DNA of 64,000 nt from Rhizobium sp. Q54 (lineage in GTDB: Bacteria > Bacteroidota > Bacteroidia > Flavobacteriales > Flavobacteriaceae). A program made the translations under genes and the position numbers. The DNA lies in NCBI GenBank assembly GCA_943328505.2, contig CALQAH020000005.1, forward strand, positions 1 through 64,000. Reading direction: 5' to 3'. Below the pieces are notes generated by a model. That model searched no databases. It was given only the letters and a program-made list of their open reading frames with translations, and was not told where the DNA came from. Below are positions 42,368 through 50,800 of the stretch, piece by piece (the stretch's first letter is position 1; the number at the start of each line of letters is the position of its first letter).

Positions 42368-43183
42368 ATAAATCCCATCCTCCTTTATTTCAATGAGCTT
42401 ATCTTTGTACAAAGCACCTATAGCTTTTTTAAAAGTTTTCTTGCTCATTTTCAACACTGTTTTAATGTCTTCGGGATGACTGTTATCATTAAGACGAAGA
42501 AATCCTCTACTGGCACGAAGCTCTGATAGTATTTTCTCAGCATTGGGCTCAATAGCCAGATAGCCTTGGATTTGAAGTGCTACGTCAATCTTATTATCGG
42601 GACGAATGTTTTTAATAAAGCCTCGAAGTCGGTCTCCCGTTCGAATATCATCATAGACTTGATCTTTATAGAGTAAACCTTTGTGTTTTTCATTGATAAT
42701 AACATTAATGCCTACTTCGGTAATATGAGAAACTATCAATTCAACTTCTTCTCCGTTTTCAACAGCAAGTTCATCATTACTTAAAAACTGATTGGTTTTA
42801 CTGGATGCAACAAGTCTATTTGTTTTTTCATCCATGTACAAATACACCAAATAGCGTTTTCCTTTTTCCATTGGACGTGCTTGTTCTTTGAATGGAACTA
42901 AAATATCTTTTTCCATTCCCCAATCCATAAAAGCGCCTACTTGATTGACATAATTCACACGTAACAATGCAAATTCATTTAATAAAATATACGGTTCTAA
43001 AGTAGTAGCTACTGGTCGTTGTTCGTGATCTAAATAAACAAAAACAATAATCTCTTCTCCTATTTCAAAAACTTTAGGAACGTATTTATTAGGTAAAAGC
43101 ACGTCGTCCTTACCATCTGTAAGAAACAAACCTACTTGAGTATCTCTGTCAATTTTAAGTGTATTGTATTGTCCAATCTTCAT
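42353..43183 (-). CDS. CvfB-like S1 RNA-binding protein
   Basis: This 276-aa protein matches CvfB: several S1-like OB folds followed by a winged-helix C-terminus. The FALLRVNYVNQVGAFMDWGMEKDILVP region and the VSHITEVGINV segment are typical S1 repeats. In Staphylococcus aureus CvfB influences virulence gene expression; here it probably binds RNA in translation. A TATCTTTG box lies 22 bases before the start. Confidence 0.85.
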   Translation of the reverse strand: MKIGQYNTLKIDRDTQVGLFLTDGKDDVLLPNKYVPKVFEIGEEIIVFVYLDHEQRPVATTLEPYILLNEFALLRVNYVNQVGAFMDWGMEKDILVPFKEQARPMEKGKRYLVYLYMDEKTNRLVASSKTNQFLSNDELAVENGEEVELIVSHITEVGINVIINEKHKGLLYKDQVYDDIRTGDRLRGFIKNIRPDNKIDVALQIQGYLAIEPNAEKILSELRASRGFLRLNDNSHPEDIKTVLKMSKKTFKKAIGALYKDKLIEIKEDGIYLLGT

Positions 43184-43205
43184 TGTAGTAATTGTATTTG
43201 AGGTG

Positions 43206-43213
43206 CAAAGATA
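43206..43213 (-). promoter_or_regulatory. Putative -7 element of the CvfB-like gene
   Basis: On the minus strand TATCTTTG matches TAnnTTTG, 22 bases before the ATG at 43183. There is no good -33 box. Confidence 0.5.
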
Positions 43214-43329
43214 AAGAATTATGAATTGGGAATACTGATACGATAATTAATGAAAATTTTATAGTTGTATCTAATTACACCTCATTTAAAATTAATATGT
43301 TTGTTACTATAAACAACAATTCCACTATT

Positions 43330-44583
43330 ATGAAAAATATAACTCTATCGCTTCTCCTAATTCTATTCACTATTTCAGTTTTTGGTCAAGACATTATAGG
43401 AAAATGGGAAGGAAATATAAACGCTCAAGGAATGCAAATTAAGGTTGCTTTTCATATTAAAAAAACAAACGAAACGTATAGTTCAATAATGGATGTTCCT
43501 GGACAAGGCGGTTTTGGTATACCTGTAACTACGACAACTTATAGTAACTCAATGGTTAAGTGGGTTCTTTCAGATTTACAAATTGAATGCGAAGGCACTG
43601 TAAATGCTACTGAAATTGTTGGGTTTTGGAAACAATCTGGTCAATCTTTTCCTTTTAATTTATCCTTTGTTAAAGAAGAGATAGAAACCGCAGTTCCTGA
43701 AAAAGACATCAAGTATATTGAAACACCAATAGAATTGGAAACCGTTAGTGGAAAAATATTTGGAACTCTTACGACACCTAAAGAATTTAAAAATTGTCCT
43801 ATTGCATTAATCATTGCTGGTTCTGGTCCCACAAACCGAGATGGCAATAATCCAACCATGCGAAATGATTCCTATAAAATTATAGCTCATAGTTTGGCTG
43901 ATAATAAGATTGCTTCCATTCGTTATGACAAAAGAGGTATTGCAGAAAGTAGAACTGCAGGTAAAAAAGAAATTGATCTTCGTTTTGATGATTTAATTGA
44001 TGATGCAAAAGGCTGGGTAAATTTGATAAAACAAGACAAACGCTTTACTAAAATTACTATAATTGGTCACAGTGAAGGTTCTTTAATTGGGATAAAAGCA
44101 GCTATTAATGCCGATAAATTTATTTCAATTGCTGGACCAGGAAGACCGGCAGCGGAAGTTTTAAAAGAACAATTAAGTGTCCAAACAGAAGATTATAAAT
44201 CTACTGCTTTTTTTGTTTTAGATGAATTGTTAAAAGGAAAAACTGTTGATAATTTAGACCCTAAATACAATGATTTATTTCGACAAAGCATTCAACCCTA
44301 CCTTATCTCTTGGTTTCAGTACAATCCACAAACTGTAATTGAAAAACTCAAAATTCCAACACTGATCATCCAAGGAAGCAACGATATTCAAGTTACTGTT
44401 TCAGATGCAGAACTATTGGCAAAAGGAAATAAAAAATCGGAGTTAAAAATAATCAACAACATGAATCATGTGTTAAGAACTGTTAGCGGTGATAGAAGTG
44501 CCAATTTAGAAACCTACAATAATCATAAACTTCCACTTTCAGATGGTTTTGTGGAAGCGATTACAACATTTATTTTGAAGTAA
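43330..44583 (+). CDS. Secreted alpha/beta hydrolase
   Basis: This 417-aa protein has a signal peptide (to about residue 20, ending SVFGQ), a beta-rich N-terminal domain (IIGKWEGNI), and an alpha/beta hydrolase domain from about residue 120. The oxyanion-hole region is AGSGPTNRDGN, the nucleophile motif is GHSEGS, and the C-terminal QGSNDIQV and MNHVL supply the acid and histidine. Relatives are called alpha/beta hydrolase family esterases; the substrate is unknown. ATG 43330 starts the signal peptide. It converges on the rRNA methyltransferase gene with a five-base gap. Confidence 0.85.
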   Translation: MKNITLSLLLILFTISVFGQDIIGKWEGNINAQGMQIKVAFHIKKTNETYSSIMDVPGQGGFGIPVTTTTYSNSMVKWVLSDLQIECEGTVNATEIVGFWKQSGQSFPFNLSFVKEEIETAVPEKDIKYIETPIELETVSGKIFGTLTTPKEFKNCPIALIIAGSGPTNRDGNNPTMRNDSYKIIAHSLADNKIASIRYDKRGIAESRTAGKKEIDLRFDDLIDDAKGWVNLIKQDKRFTKITIIGHSEGSLIGIKAAINADKFISIAGPGRPAAEVLKEQLSVQTEDYKSTAFFVLDELLKGKTVDNLDPKYNDLFRQSIQPYLISWFQYNPQTVIEKLKIPTLIIQGSNDIQVTVSDAELLAKGNKKSELKIINNMNHVLRTVSGDRSANLETYNNHKLPLSDGFVEAITTFILK

Positions 44584-44588
44584 AATTA

Positions 44589-45761
44589 CTAGTCTTCTCT
44601 ATTTTCAAGATGCTGAAATTTAGTTCGTTTGCTACCTTCATACATTTCGTATTTAACCAAGCGCGCTTCCAAACTACCGTTATAGAGTTTAATTTTTCGA
44701 GATGGTTTTAATCCCACAAATTTTAAGGCTTCTAGGTTGGCAGTAATAAACCAAGCATGAGTTCCAGGATAATTCTGCTTCATGGTATCACCAATTTCTC
44801 TGTAAAAACGCTCCATTTCAATATCTAATCTTTCTCCATAAGGTGGATTGAAAACCATTTGCAATGGACCATTTGTTTCCTTTTGAGTGTCAAAAAAATT
44901 CTTCTCCTCAATTACAATATAATCATCAAGATTGGCATTTTTAATATTGGCTTTGGCTTTCAAAACAGCACTTGGAGCTTTGTCATAACCTTTAATGGTA
45001 TAATGAAACTCACGCACTTTTTTCAACAGACTGTCTGTGATTTGGTCGAATAATTCATTGTCCCAATCGTTCCATTTTTCAAAAGCAAATTCTTTACGAT
45101 TGATGTTTGCTGGTATGTTGCAGGCAATCATCGCGGCTTCGGCAAGTAGTGTTCCTGAACCACACATGGGGTCTAAAAAATCACTTTTACCTTCCCAACC
45201 TGAGAGCAATAACATTCCAGCGGCTAAAACTTCATTGATAGGTGCAATATTTGTTGCAGTTCTATAACCGCGTTGGTGCAATGAATTTCCAGAAGTATCT
45301 AATGCAACCGAAACTTGGTCTCTATCGATATGAATATTAATTCGTAAATCGGGAAAATCTTTTTCTACACTTGGTCGTTGTCCTGTTTTATCTCTAAATT
45401 GATCCACAATTGCATCCTTACATTTTTGAGAAACAAACTGCGAATGTTTGAAATAATCCGAATGTACTGTTGTATCAATCACAAAAGTTTGGTTGGCATT
45501 GAGGTATTTTGACCAATCCAAACCTTGCATGTTTTTGTACAAGTTTATATCCGTTGTAGCTCTGAAATAATAAATTGGTTTTAGAATTTTCAAGGCGGTG
45601 CGTAATGATAAATTGGCTTTGTACATAAACCCTTTATCGCCTTTAAAGCTAACCATTCTTGTACCTTGTTCCACTTCTTGAGCACCAAGAAGTAATAATT
45701 CTTTGGCTAATATTTCTTCAAACCCAAAAAAGGTTTTGGCAATCATTTTATAATTTTCCAT
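44589..45761 (-). CDS. THUMP-domain class I RNA methyltransferase, RlmL type
   Basis: This 390-aa enzyme has an N-terminal ferredoxin-like/THUMP part (about residues 1-165) and an N6/N2-type methyltransferase domain with FLDPMCGSGT and the catalytic NPPYGER. Homologues methylate 23S rRNA guanosine 2445 (the RlmL N-terminal activity). It lacks the extra RlmK domain found in the E. coli fusion. ATG 45761 gives the family start MENYKMIAKT; a longer reading would enter the repeat region. Confidence 0.88.
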   Translation of the reverse strand: MENYKMIAKTFFGFEEILAKELLLLGAQEVEQGTRMVSFKGDKGFMYKANLSLRTALKILKPIYYFRATTDINLYKNMQGLDWSKYLNANQTFVIDTTVHSDYFKHSQFVSQKCKDAIVDQFRDKTGQRPSVEKDFPDLRINIHIDRDQVSVALDTSGNSLHQRGYRTATNIAPINEVLAAGMLLLSGWEGKSDFLDPMCGSGTLLAEAAMIACNIPANINRKEFAFEKWNDWDNELFDQITDSLLKKVREFHYTIKGYDKAPSAVLKAKANIKNANLDDYIVIEEKNFFDTQKETNGPLQMVFNPPYGERLDIEMERFYREIGDTMKQNYPGTHAWFITANLEALKFVGLKPSRKIKLYNGSLEARLVKYEMYEGSKRTKFQHLENRED

Positions 45762-45769
45762 GTTCCGAT

Positions 45770-45793
45770 GCAATGTCAATTTCAATTTCAATA
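45770..45793. repeat. Degenerate 6-bp tandem repeat
   Basis: The four units are GCAATG, TCAATT, TCAATT, TCAATA, in phase. They are the reverse complement of the hexamer type seen upstream of priA. They lie between two divergent methyltransferase genes. Confidence 0.4.
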
Positions 45794-45794
45794 C

Positions 45795-45819
45795 CCATCG
45801 CAATTATGAATTGCAATGG
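45795..45819. promoter_or_regulatory. 25-bp imperfect palindrome in a divergent intergenic region
   Basis: Arms CCATCGCAATT and AATTGCAATGG (10 of 11 complementary) surround ATG. It could be an operator shared by the divergent genes or a hairpin in a leader; neither is proven. Confidence 0.4.
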
Positions 45820-45885
45820 CTGTGAATTTCAAATTTCAAATGTTAGTATTGAAACTTTTAATTCATTCGGCAAAAATACACTAAA

Positions 45886-45897
45886 TTTGTACGTTTA
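45886..45897 (+). promoter_or_regulatory. Putative promoter of the SAM-methyltransferase gene
   Basis: TTTG is followed by TACGTTTA, one mismatch from TAnnTTTG, ending 20 bases before the ATG at 45918. Confidence 0.4.
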
Positions 45898-45917
45898 GAA
45901 ATCATTACATCGTATAA

Positions 45918-46682
45918 ATGTCAGATACTTCCAATTCGAAATCCGAAATCGTAAGTCAAAAATCAAAAAAGTGGTATGCCTCTTGGTTTGATTCACCTTA
46001 TTATCACATTCTATACAAAGATCGAAATTACCGTGAAGCTCAGGTTTTCATGGATACTATTACTCATTATTTAAACTTACCGGCCAAATCAAAAGTTTTG
46101 GATTTGGCTTGTGGAAAAGGTCGTCATGCTATTTATTTAAACCAATTGGGTTTTAATGTAGTAGGTGCTGATTTATCCGAAAACAGTATAAAAGAAGCTT
46201 CCAAAAACACCAACGATACTTTACATTTTTGTATTCATGACATGCGAGTTTCCTATGATGAAAAATTTGATGCTATCTTTAATTTGTTTACCAGTTTTGG
46301 TTATTTCGAAAAAGAAGAAGACAATTTAAAAACCTTAATTGCAATTAAAGAAAGCCTTTCAGAATATGGATTTGCTGTAATTGATTTTATGAATGTGCAT
46401 CAAGTTATTGAAAATTTGGTTGCAGAAGAAACCAAAACAGTTGATGGGATTGATTTTAAAATCAAGCGTTATGTTTTAGATCATTTTATTATTAAAGAAA
46501 TTGATTTTGAAGATAATGGAGAAGTATTTCATTTTACAGAAAAAGTAAGCGCCTTTTCATTAGAAGATTTTCAAAAAATGATGGAAGAAGCAGGAATCTA
46601 TTTATTAGACATTTTTGGTGATTACAAATTAAAGAAATTTCATAAAAACACTAGTGAACGTTTAATCATGATATTTAAATAA
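45918..46682 (+). CDS. Class I SAM-dependent methyltransferase
   Basis: This 254-aa methyltransferase has motif I VLDLACGKGRHA (about residues 61-72), followed by VVGADLSENSI and the NLFTSFGYF segment typical of this group. The small-molecule, lipid or protein substrate cannot be told from sequence. The N-terminal ~20 residues are polar and probably disordered. Its stop codon overlaps the next start (TAATG), so the ZIP transporter gene is coupled to it. Confidence 0.85.
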   Translation: MSDTSNSKSEIVSQKSKKWYASWFDSPYYHILYKDRNYREAQVFMDTITHYLNLPAKSKVLDLACGKGRHAIYLNQLGFNVVGADLSENSIKEASKNTNDTLHFCIHDMRVSYDEKFDAIFNLFTSFGYFEKEEDNLKTLIAIKESLSEYGFAVIDFMNVHQVIENLVAEETKTVDGIDFKIKRYVLDHFIIKEIDFEDNGEVFHFTEKVSAFSLEDFQKMMEEAGIYLLDIFGDYKLKKFHKNTSERLIMIFK

Positions 46683-47350
46683 TGAATTATTTATTACCAT
46701 TATTATCAGTCTTATTGGGTTATATCATTGCTCTTGCGCTTAAACCTAAAGGGAAAAATAACTTAAAATTGCTATTGGCTTTTAGTGGTTCCTTTTTATT
46801 ATCGTTAACCGTAATGCATTTGCTACCCGAAGTATATAAAAGTAATAATCCAGCTGTAGGTGTGTGTATTATGCTTGGAATTTTATTTCAAATTATTTTA
46901 GAATTTTTCTCAAAAGGTGCGGAACATGGTCATGTTCATGGTCATGATAAAATGTTGCAAATGCCATGGTTACTATTTATTAGTTTGTGTATCCATGCTT
47001 TTTTAGAAGGTTTTCCGGTTGGACATCATCACAATTTGGCTTATGGAATTGCCATTCACCACTTACCTATCGCAATTATTTTAACAACATTTTTTTTAAA
47101 TGCTGAATTGAATAAAAACGCATTGTTATTTTTTATGATAACCTTTGCTATGATGACGCCATTAGGGATATTAGTATCAGATAGTTTACCGTATTTAAAT
47201 CAATATTATACCGAAATCACAGCTGTGGTTATTGGAATATTATTTCATATTTCGTCTACTATTATCTTTGAAAGTAGTGAAGGTCATAAGTTTAATATTG
47301 CTAAAGTATCGATGATTATATTAGGTATTTTATTAGCGTATTTTTTATAG
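46682..47350 (+). CDS. ZIP family metal transporter
   Basis: This 222-aa membrane protein moves divalent metals such as Zn2+ into the cytosol. It has about eight helices, a His-rich loop GAEHGHVHGHDK between helices 3 and 4, and the metal-path histidines in GHHHNLAYG and AIHHLPIA. Its start overlaps the stop of the methyltransferase gene. A promoter-like repeat for the next gene begins right after its stop. Confidence 0.9.
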   Translation: MNYLLPLLSVLLGYIIALALKPKGKNNLKLLLAFSGSFLLSLTVMHLLPEVYKSNNPAVGVCIMLGILFQIILEFFSKGAEHGHVHGHDKMLQMPWLLFISLCIHAFLEGFPVGHHHNLAYGIAIHHLPIAIILTTFFLNAELNKNALLFFMITFAMMTPLGILVSDSLPYLNQYYTEITAVVIGILFHISSTIIFESSEGHKFNIAKVSMIILGILLAYFL

Positions 47351-47382
47351 AACTTTGTAACTTTGAAACATTGAAACTCGAA
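47351..47382 (+). promoter_or_regulatory. murQ promoter region with 8-bp repeats
   Basis: Units AACTTTGT, AACTTTGA, AACATTGA and AACTCGAA form a decaying 8-bp tandem array. TAACTTTG at 47358-47365 matches TAnnTTTG exactly, 19 bases before the murQ ATG, and TTTG precedes it directly. Confidence 0.5.
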
Positions 47383-47384
47383 AA

Positions 47385-48197
47385 ATGAACTTTACCAAAA
47401 CTACCGAACAATCCTCCAAATACGAACACTTAGAAAAAATGTCGGTTTCAGATTTGTTATTTAATATCAACCAAGAAGACAAAACCGTTCCTATAGCTGT
47501 AGAAAAAGCGTTACCACAAATAACGAATTTAGTTCAACAAATAGTTGCCAAAATGAAACTTGGAGGTCGCCTATTTTATATAGGGGCAGGAACTTCAGGT
47601 CGCTTGGGAATTGTAGATGCTTCGGAATGTCCTCCGACTTTTGGAGTTCCTTTTGACATGGTTAATGGAATTATTGCCGGTGGTGATAAAGCTATTCGTC
47701 GTGCTGTTGAAAATGCCGAAGACAATACAGCGCAAGCATGGATCGATTTACAAGAAAATAAAATTACAGAAAACGATGTTGTAATTGGTATTGCTGCATC
47801 GGGAACAACACCATACGTTATAGCTGGGCTTGAAAAATGCAATGAACATACTATTATTACGGGTTGTATTACTTGTAACGAAAATAGTCCTTTAGCTTTA
47901 ACTGCAAAATTTCCAATTGTAGTCGTTGTAGGTCCTGAATTTGTTACCGGAAGTTCAAGAATGAAAGCAGGAACAGCTCAAAAGTTAGTTTTAAATATGA
48001 TTTCCACAGCTACCATGATCCAACTTGGTAAAGTAAAGGGAAATAAAATGGTAGATATGCAGTTAAGCAACGACAAACTTGTTGATCGTGGTGTAAAAAT
48101 GATAATGGATGAAATTCTAGTAACGTACGAAGTAGCATCAAAGTTGTTAATGAAGCATGGAAGCGTTAGAAATGCAGTCAATAATTTCAAAAAATAA
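47385..48197 (+). CDS. murQ: N-acetylmuramic acid 6-phosphate etherase
   Basis: MurQ cleaves the lactyl ether of MurNAc-6-phosphate in cell-wall recycling. The 270-aa SIS-domain protein has GAGTSGRLGIVDASECPPTFG with the catalytic Glu in ASECPP, and GIAASGTTPYV. It is slightly shorter than E. coli MurQ (about 298 aa). Partner genes such as anmK, a MurNAc transporter or nagK are not in the window, so the substrate source is elsewhere. Confidence 0.95.
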   Translation: MNFTKTTEQSSKYEHLEKMSVSDLLFNINQEDKTVPIAVEKALPQITNLVQQIVAKMKLGGRLFYIGAGTSGRLGIVDASECPPTFGVPFDMVNGIIAGGDKAIRRAVENAEDNTAQAWIDLQENKITENDVVIGIAASGTTPYVIAGLEKCNEHTIITGCITCNENSPLALTAKFPIVVVVGPEFVTGSSRMKAGTAQKLVLNMISTATMIQLGKVKGNKMVDMQLSNDKLVDRGVKMIMDEILVTYEVASKLLMKHGSVRNAVNNFKK

Positions 48198-48209
48198 TAA
48201 ATAAAAACC

Positions 48210-48671
48210 ATGAAAAAAAGTATTGTAGTCCTTTGTATTTTATTTTCTTTATTATCATTCTCGCAACAAATAACTTTAAAGAAGGGTAAATTTTATGTGA
48301 AAGACAATCAAATTACAAGTTTTGAAGTTAAAAAATTATTTTCTACAAATCTTAAATCTCAGTCACTCTTCAAAGAAGCTAAATCGAAAGAATCGTTAGG
48401 TGGATTTCTTTTAGGAATTGGAATTGCTGCAACCATTACAGATTTGGGTATTGGATTATTTTCAGATAAAAATTATCCGTCAGCTTTAACTTATGCTGGT
48501 GTAGGTGCTATAGCAATATCCATTCCTATACTTTCTGGAAGAAGAAAGAAAATAGAAGAAGCTGTTGAAATATATAATAGTGAAAAAAGTTCTTTAGGCA
48601 CAACTCATTCAACATTTGAATTTAATGCACTTTCCAATCAAAATGGATTAGGATTTCAATTAAAATTTTAA
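48210..48671 (+). CDS. Hypothetical exported protein
   Basis: This 153-aa protein has a signal peptide ending near SFSQ (residue 19), then a beta-rich stretch. Two hydrophobic segments (about residues 67-83 and 91-109) suggest membrane contact, and a charged RRKKIEEAV follows. It ends in the polar, Asn-rich FEFNALSNQNGLG. No family is recognised. It starts 12 bases after murQ and is two bases from the next gene, so it is probably in the same operon. Confidence 0.62.
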   Translation: MKKSIVVLCILFSLLSFSQQITLKKGKFYVKDNQITSFEVKKLFSTNLKSQSLFKEAKSKESLGGFLLGIGIAATITDLGIGLFSDKNYPSALTYAGVGAIAISIPILSGRRKKIEEAVEIYNSEKSSLGTTHSTFEFNALSNQNGLGFQLKF

Positions 48672-48672
48672 A

Positions 48673-48900
48673 ATGGCTACTAACAAGGAATTATTAAACA
48701 AAGGACTCACTTATTTGGTTTATTCTTTACCGCTGATTTTTATTGGCCCAGGAGTGATTTATAATGCATTTATCAACAAACAAAATAATTGGCATTATTT
48801 GGTTTTAGCTTTAGGCTGTTTGATGTGTTTAGGAGGCATGTTTTTAATTTTTAAAGGAATTCATATCATGACTAAAGGACTTTTTAATGATGCCAAATAA
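48673..48900 (+). CDS. DUF6095 family membrane protein
   Basis: This 75-aa protein has two membrane helices (about residues 13-30 and 41-62). The LLNKGLTYLVYSLPLIFIGP and HIMTKGLFNDAK segments match the DUF6095 family of Flavobacteriaceae, recognised from memory. Function is unknown. It overlaps the start of the next gene by 14 bases. Confidence 0.75.
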   Translation: MATNKELLNKGLTYLVYSLPLIFIGPGVIYNAFINKQNNWHYLVLALGCLMCLGGMFLIFKGIHIMTKGLFNDAK

Positions 48901-49462
48901 TACCTATCTTGAAAGTGTAAAAAAACAAATGTTATATTATAAAACCATAGCAGAAAAAGCTATGGATCAACTCGAAGAAGAACAACTTTTTCTAGCTCTT
49001 AATGAAAATACAAACGCTATAAGTACCATAATTCAGCACATCTCGGGAAATATGCTTTCTCGTTGGACTAATTTTTTAACTACCGATGGTGAAAAAGAAT
49101 GGCGTAATCGCGATGCAGAATTTCAAGTAGTAATCAAGACCAAAGAGGACCTTTTGTCCCAATGGAACAAAGGTTGGGATTGTTATTTTAATGCTGTTAA
49201 TGGATTAAGCTTAGAACAACTTTCTACCATTATATATATTAGAAATGAAGGTCAAACGGCAATGGATTCGATTAATAGACAATTAGCTCATTATTCCTAT
49301 CATATTGGACAAATTGTTTTTTATGCTAAAATGTTAAAGCAAACTGAATGGACTAGTTTATCCATTCCAAAAAACAATTCAGATAGTTATAATGCAGATA
49401 AGTTTTCAAAAGAAAAAAGCATTAAGAATTTTACAGATGATGAAATGGATAAATTGAGATAA
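48887..49462 (+). CDS. DUF1572 family protein, DinB-like fold
   Basis: This 191-aa soluble protein resembles DUF1572, a helical DinB-like bundle. Candidate metal-binding histidines occur in IIQHISGNM and in QLAHYSYHIGQI. Relatives include damage-inducible and thiol-dependent proteins, but no activity is known for this one. The ATG at 48887 (or the next codon, 48890) overlaps the DUF6095 gene, so translation is coupled. Confidence 0.8.
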   Translation: MMPNNTYLESVKKQMLYYKTIAEKAMDQLEEEQLFLALNENTNAISTIIQHISGNMLSRWTNFLTTDGEKEWRNRDAEFQVVIKTKEDLLSQWNKGWDCYFNAVNGLSLEQLSTIIYIRNEGQTAMDSINRQLAHYSYHIGQIVFYAKMLKQTEWTSLSIPKNNSDSYNADKFSKEKSIKNFTDDEMDKLR

Positions 49463-49471
49463 CTGCAAATT

Positions 49472-49843
49472 ATGAAAAAAATATTATTCCTACTCTTACT
49501 AACATTGGTTTCGTGCTACCAAGTAGAACACAATTGTAAAGATTTCAAAACAGGAAAGTTTGAATTCTCACAAGAAATTAATGGTAAAAAAGTAACCTCA
49601 ACATTTGAACGAACTGATCATCTTCAAATTGAAACCTTCAATGGTAAAACTGATACGGCCAATATTCGTTGGGTAAACGATTGTGAATTTGTTTTACAGA
49701 AATTACATCCAAAAAATAGGCTTGAAAAAAAAGCAATCAGCATGAAAATAATTAGCACCAAAGATAAAACGTATATCTTTGAATATGCTTTTGTTGGCGA
49801 TAACAAAAAACAACGAGGCGCTGTCAAAAAGATTTCTGATTGA
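49472..49843 (+). CDS. Hypothetical lipoprotein
   Basis: This 123-aa protein has a lipoprotein signal (MKKILFLLLLTLVSC, Cys15) and a small beta-rich domain containing two further cysteines (Cys21 and Cys71). Similar proteins in Flavobacterium are sometimes mislabelled DNA topoisomerase IV; nothing in the sequence supports that. It follows the DUF1572 gene by nine bases. Confidence 0.72.
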   Translation: MKKILFLLLLTLVSCYQVEHNCKDFKTGKFEFSQEINGKKVTSTFERTDHLQIETFNGKTDTANIRWVNDCEFVLQKLHPKNRLEKKAISMKIISTKDKTYIFEYAFVGDNKKQRGAVKKISD

Positions 49844-49905
49844 TGATTGAAGAATTTAGATTTTTGAACCTTAAATTTATTAAACATAATACATAACTTT
49901 TAAAA

Positions 49906-50763
49906 ATGGAAGTACTTTTAACCGCAAATGGACTTATTGCACTATTAACATTAACCTTCTTAGAAATCATTTTAGGAATAGACAATATTGTTTTTCTTTC
50001 GATTGTATCGGGTAAATTAAAAGAAGAAGACCAACCAAAAGCCAGACGAATTGGATTATTATTGGCCATGGCTTTTAGAATCGTATTACTTTTTGGAATC
50101 ACATGGGTATTGAGTTTACAAGAAACACTGTTTTCTATTGATTTTAATTTTTTCTCAGCTCATATAACGGGTCAAAGTATTATTATTTTTGCTGGTGGTT
50201 TGTTTTTATTATACAAATCCGTCAATGAAATTCACCATAAATTAGAAGGTGAAGAAGAAAGTGAAAAAGGTAAAGCAGGAAATACTCTTACAGCGGCTAT
50301 TGTACAAATTGCTGTTTTAAATTTAGTTTTTTCTTTTGACAGTATTTTAACTGCGGTTGGTTTAGTGAGTATGAAATCGCCAGCTGAAGGTGGATTTGGT
50401 TATGCTGGTGCTTTAGAAATAATGATTTTAGCCATAATCATTTCAATTATAATTATGATGATTTTTGCCGGACCAGTTTCTAAATTTGTAAATGAACACC
50501 CAACCATACAAATTCTTGGGTTATCCTTTTTGATATTAATTGGAGTAATGCTTTTAGCAGAAGGTTCTCATTTAGCACATTTCCGTTTTGGTAATGATGT
50601 TGAAGTGTCTAGTATTCCTAAAGGCTATTTGTACTTCTCCATTTTCTTCTCCTTGTTTGTAGAGTTCTTAAATTTAAGAATGAAGAAAACCAAAAATGCA
50701 GTCAAGTTACACAATAATAAAATTGTAGATAAAAAATTAAAAGATACCGATTTATTAGATTAA
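49906..50763 (+). CDS. TerC family membrane protein
   Basis: This 285-aa protein has about seven helices and the TerC signature: LTFLEIILGIDNIVFLS in the first helix and VLNLVFSFDSILTAVG later, whose acidic residues bind metal. TerC proteins handle Mn2+ or other metals, some helping load exported proteins, some giving tellurite resistance. The 62-base upstream gap is too short for a manganese riboswitch. A strong terminator follows. Confidence 0.92.
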   Translation: MEVLLTANGLIALLTLTFLEIILGIDNIVFLSIVSGKLKEEDQPKARRIGLLLAMAFRIVLLFGITWVLSLQETLFSIDFNFFSAHITGQSIIIFAGGLFLLYKSVNEIHHKLEGEEESEKGKAGNTLTAAIVQIAVLNLVFSFDSILTAVGLVSMKSPAEGGFGYAGALEIMILAIIISIIIMMIFAGPVSKFVNEHPTIQILGLSFLILIGVMLLAEGSHLAHFRFGNDVEVSSIPKGYLYFSIFFSLFVEFLNLRMKKTKNAVKLHNNKIVDKKLKDTDLLD

Positions 50764-50765
50764 AC

Positions 50766-50797
50766 AAAAAAGGCTTCAATTACTTGAAGCCTTTTTT
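50766..50797. terminator. Bidirectional terminator
   Basis: Perfect 14-base arms AAAAAAGGCTTCAA and TTGAAGCCTTTTTT enclose the loop TTAC. It lies between convergent terC and the response-regulator gene. Confidence 0.92.
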
Positions 50798-50800
50798 TAT

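Noticed and set aside
43272-43281. TAATTACACC, a partial match to the end of the MITE-like element
   Set aside because: Only ten bases match, there is no partner end or direct repeat, and the next bases differ; likely chance in AT-rich DNA.
49844-49905. Possible manganese riboswitch before the TerC gene
   Set aside because: The spacer is only 62 bases, AT-rich and without the paired elements of the yybP-ykoY family.
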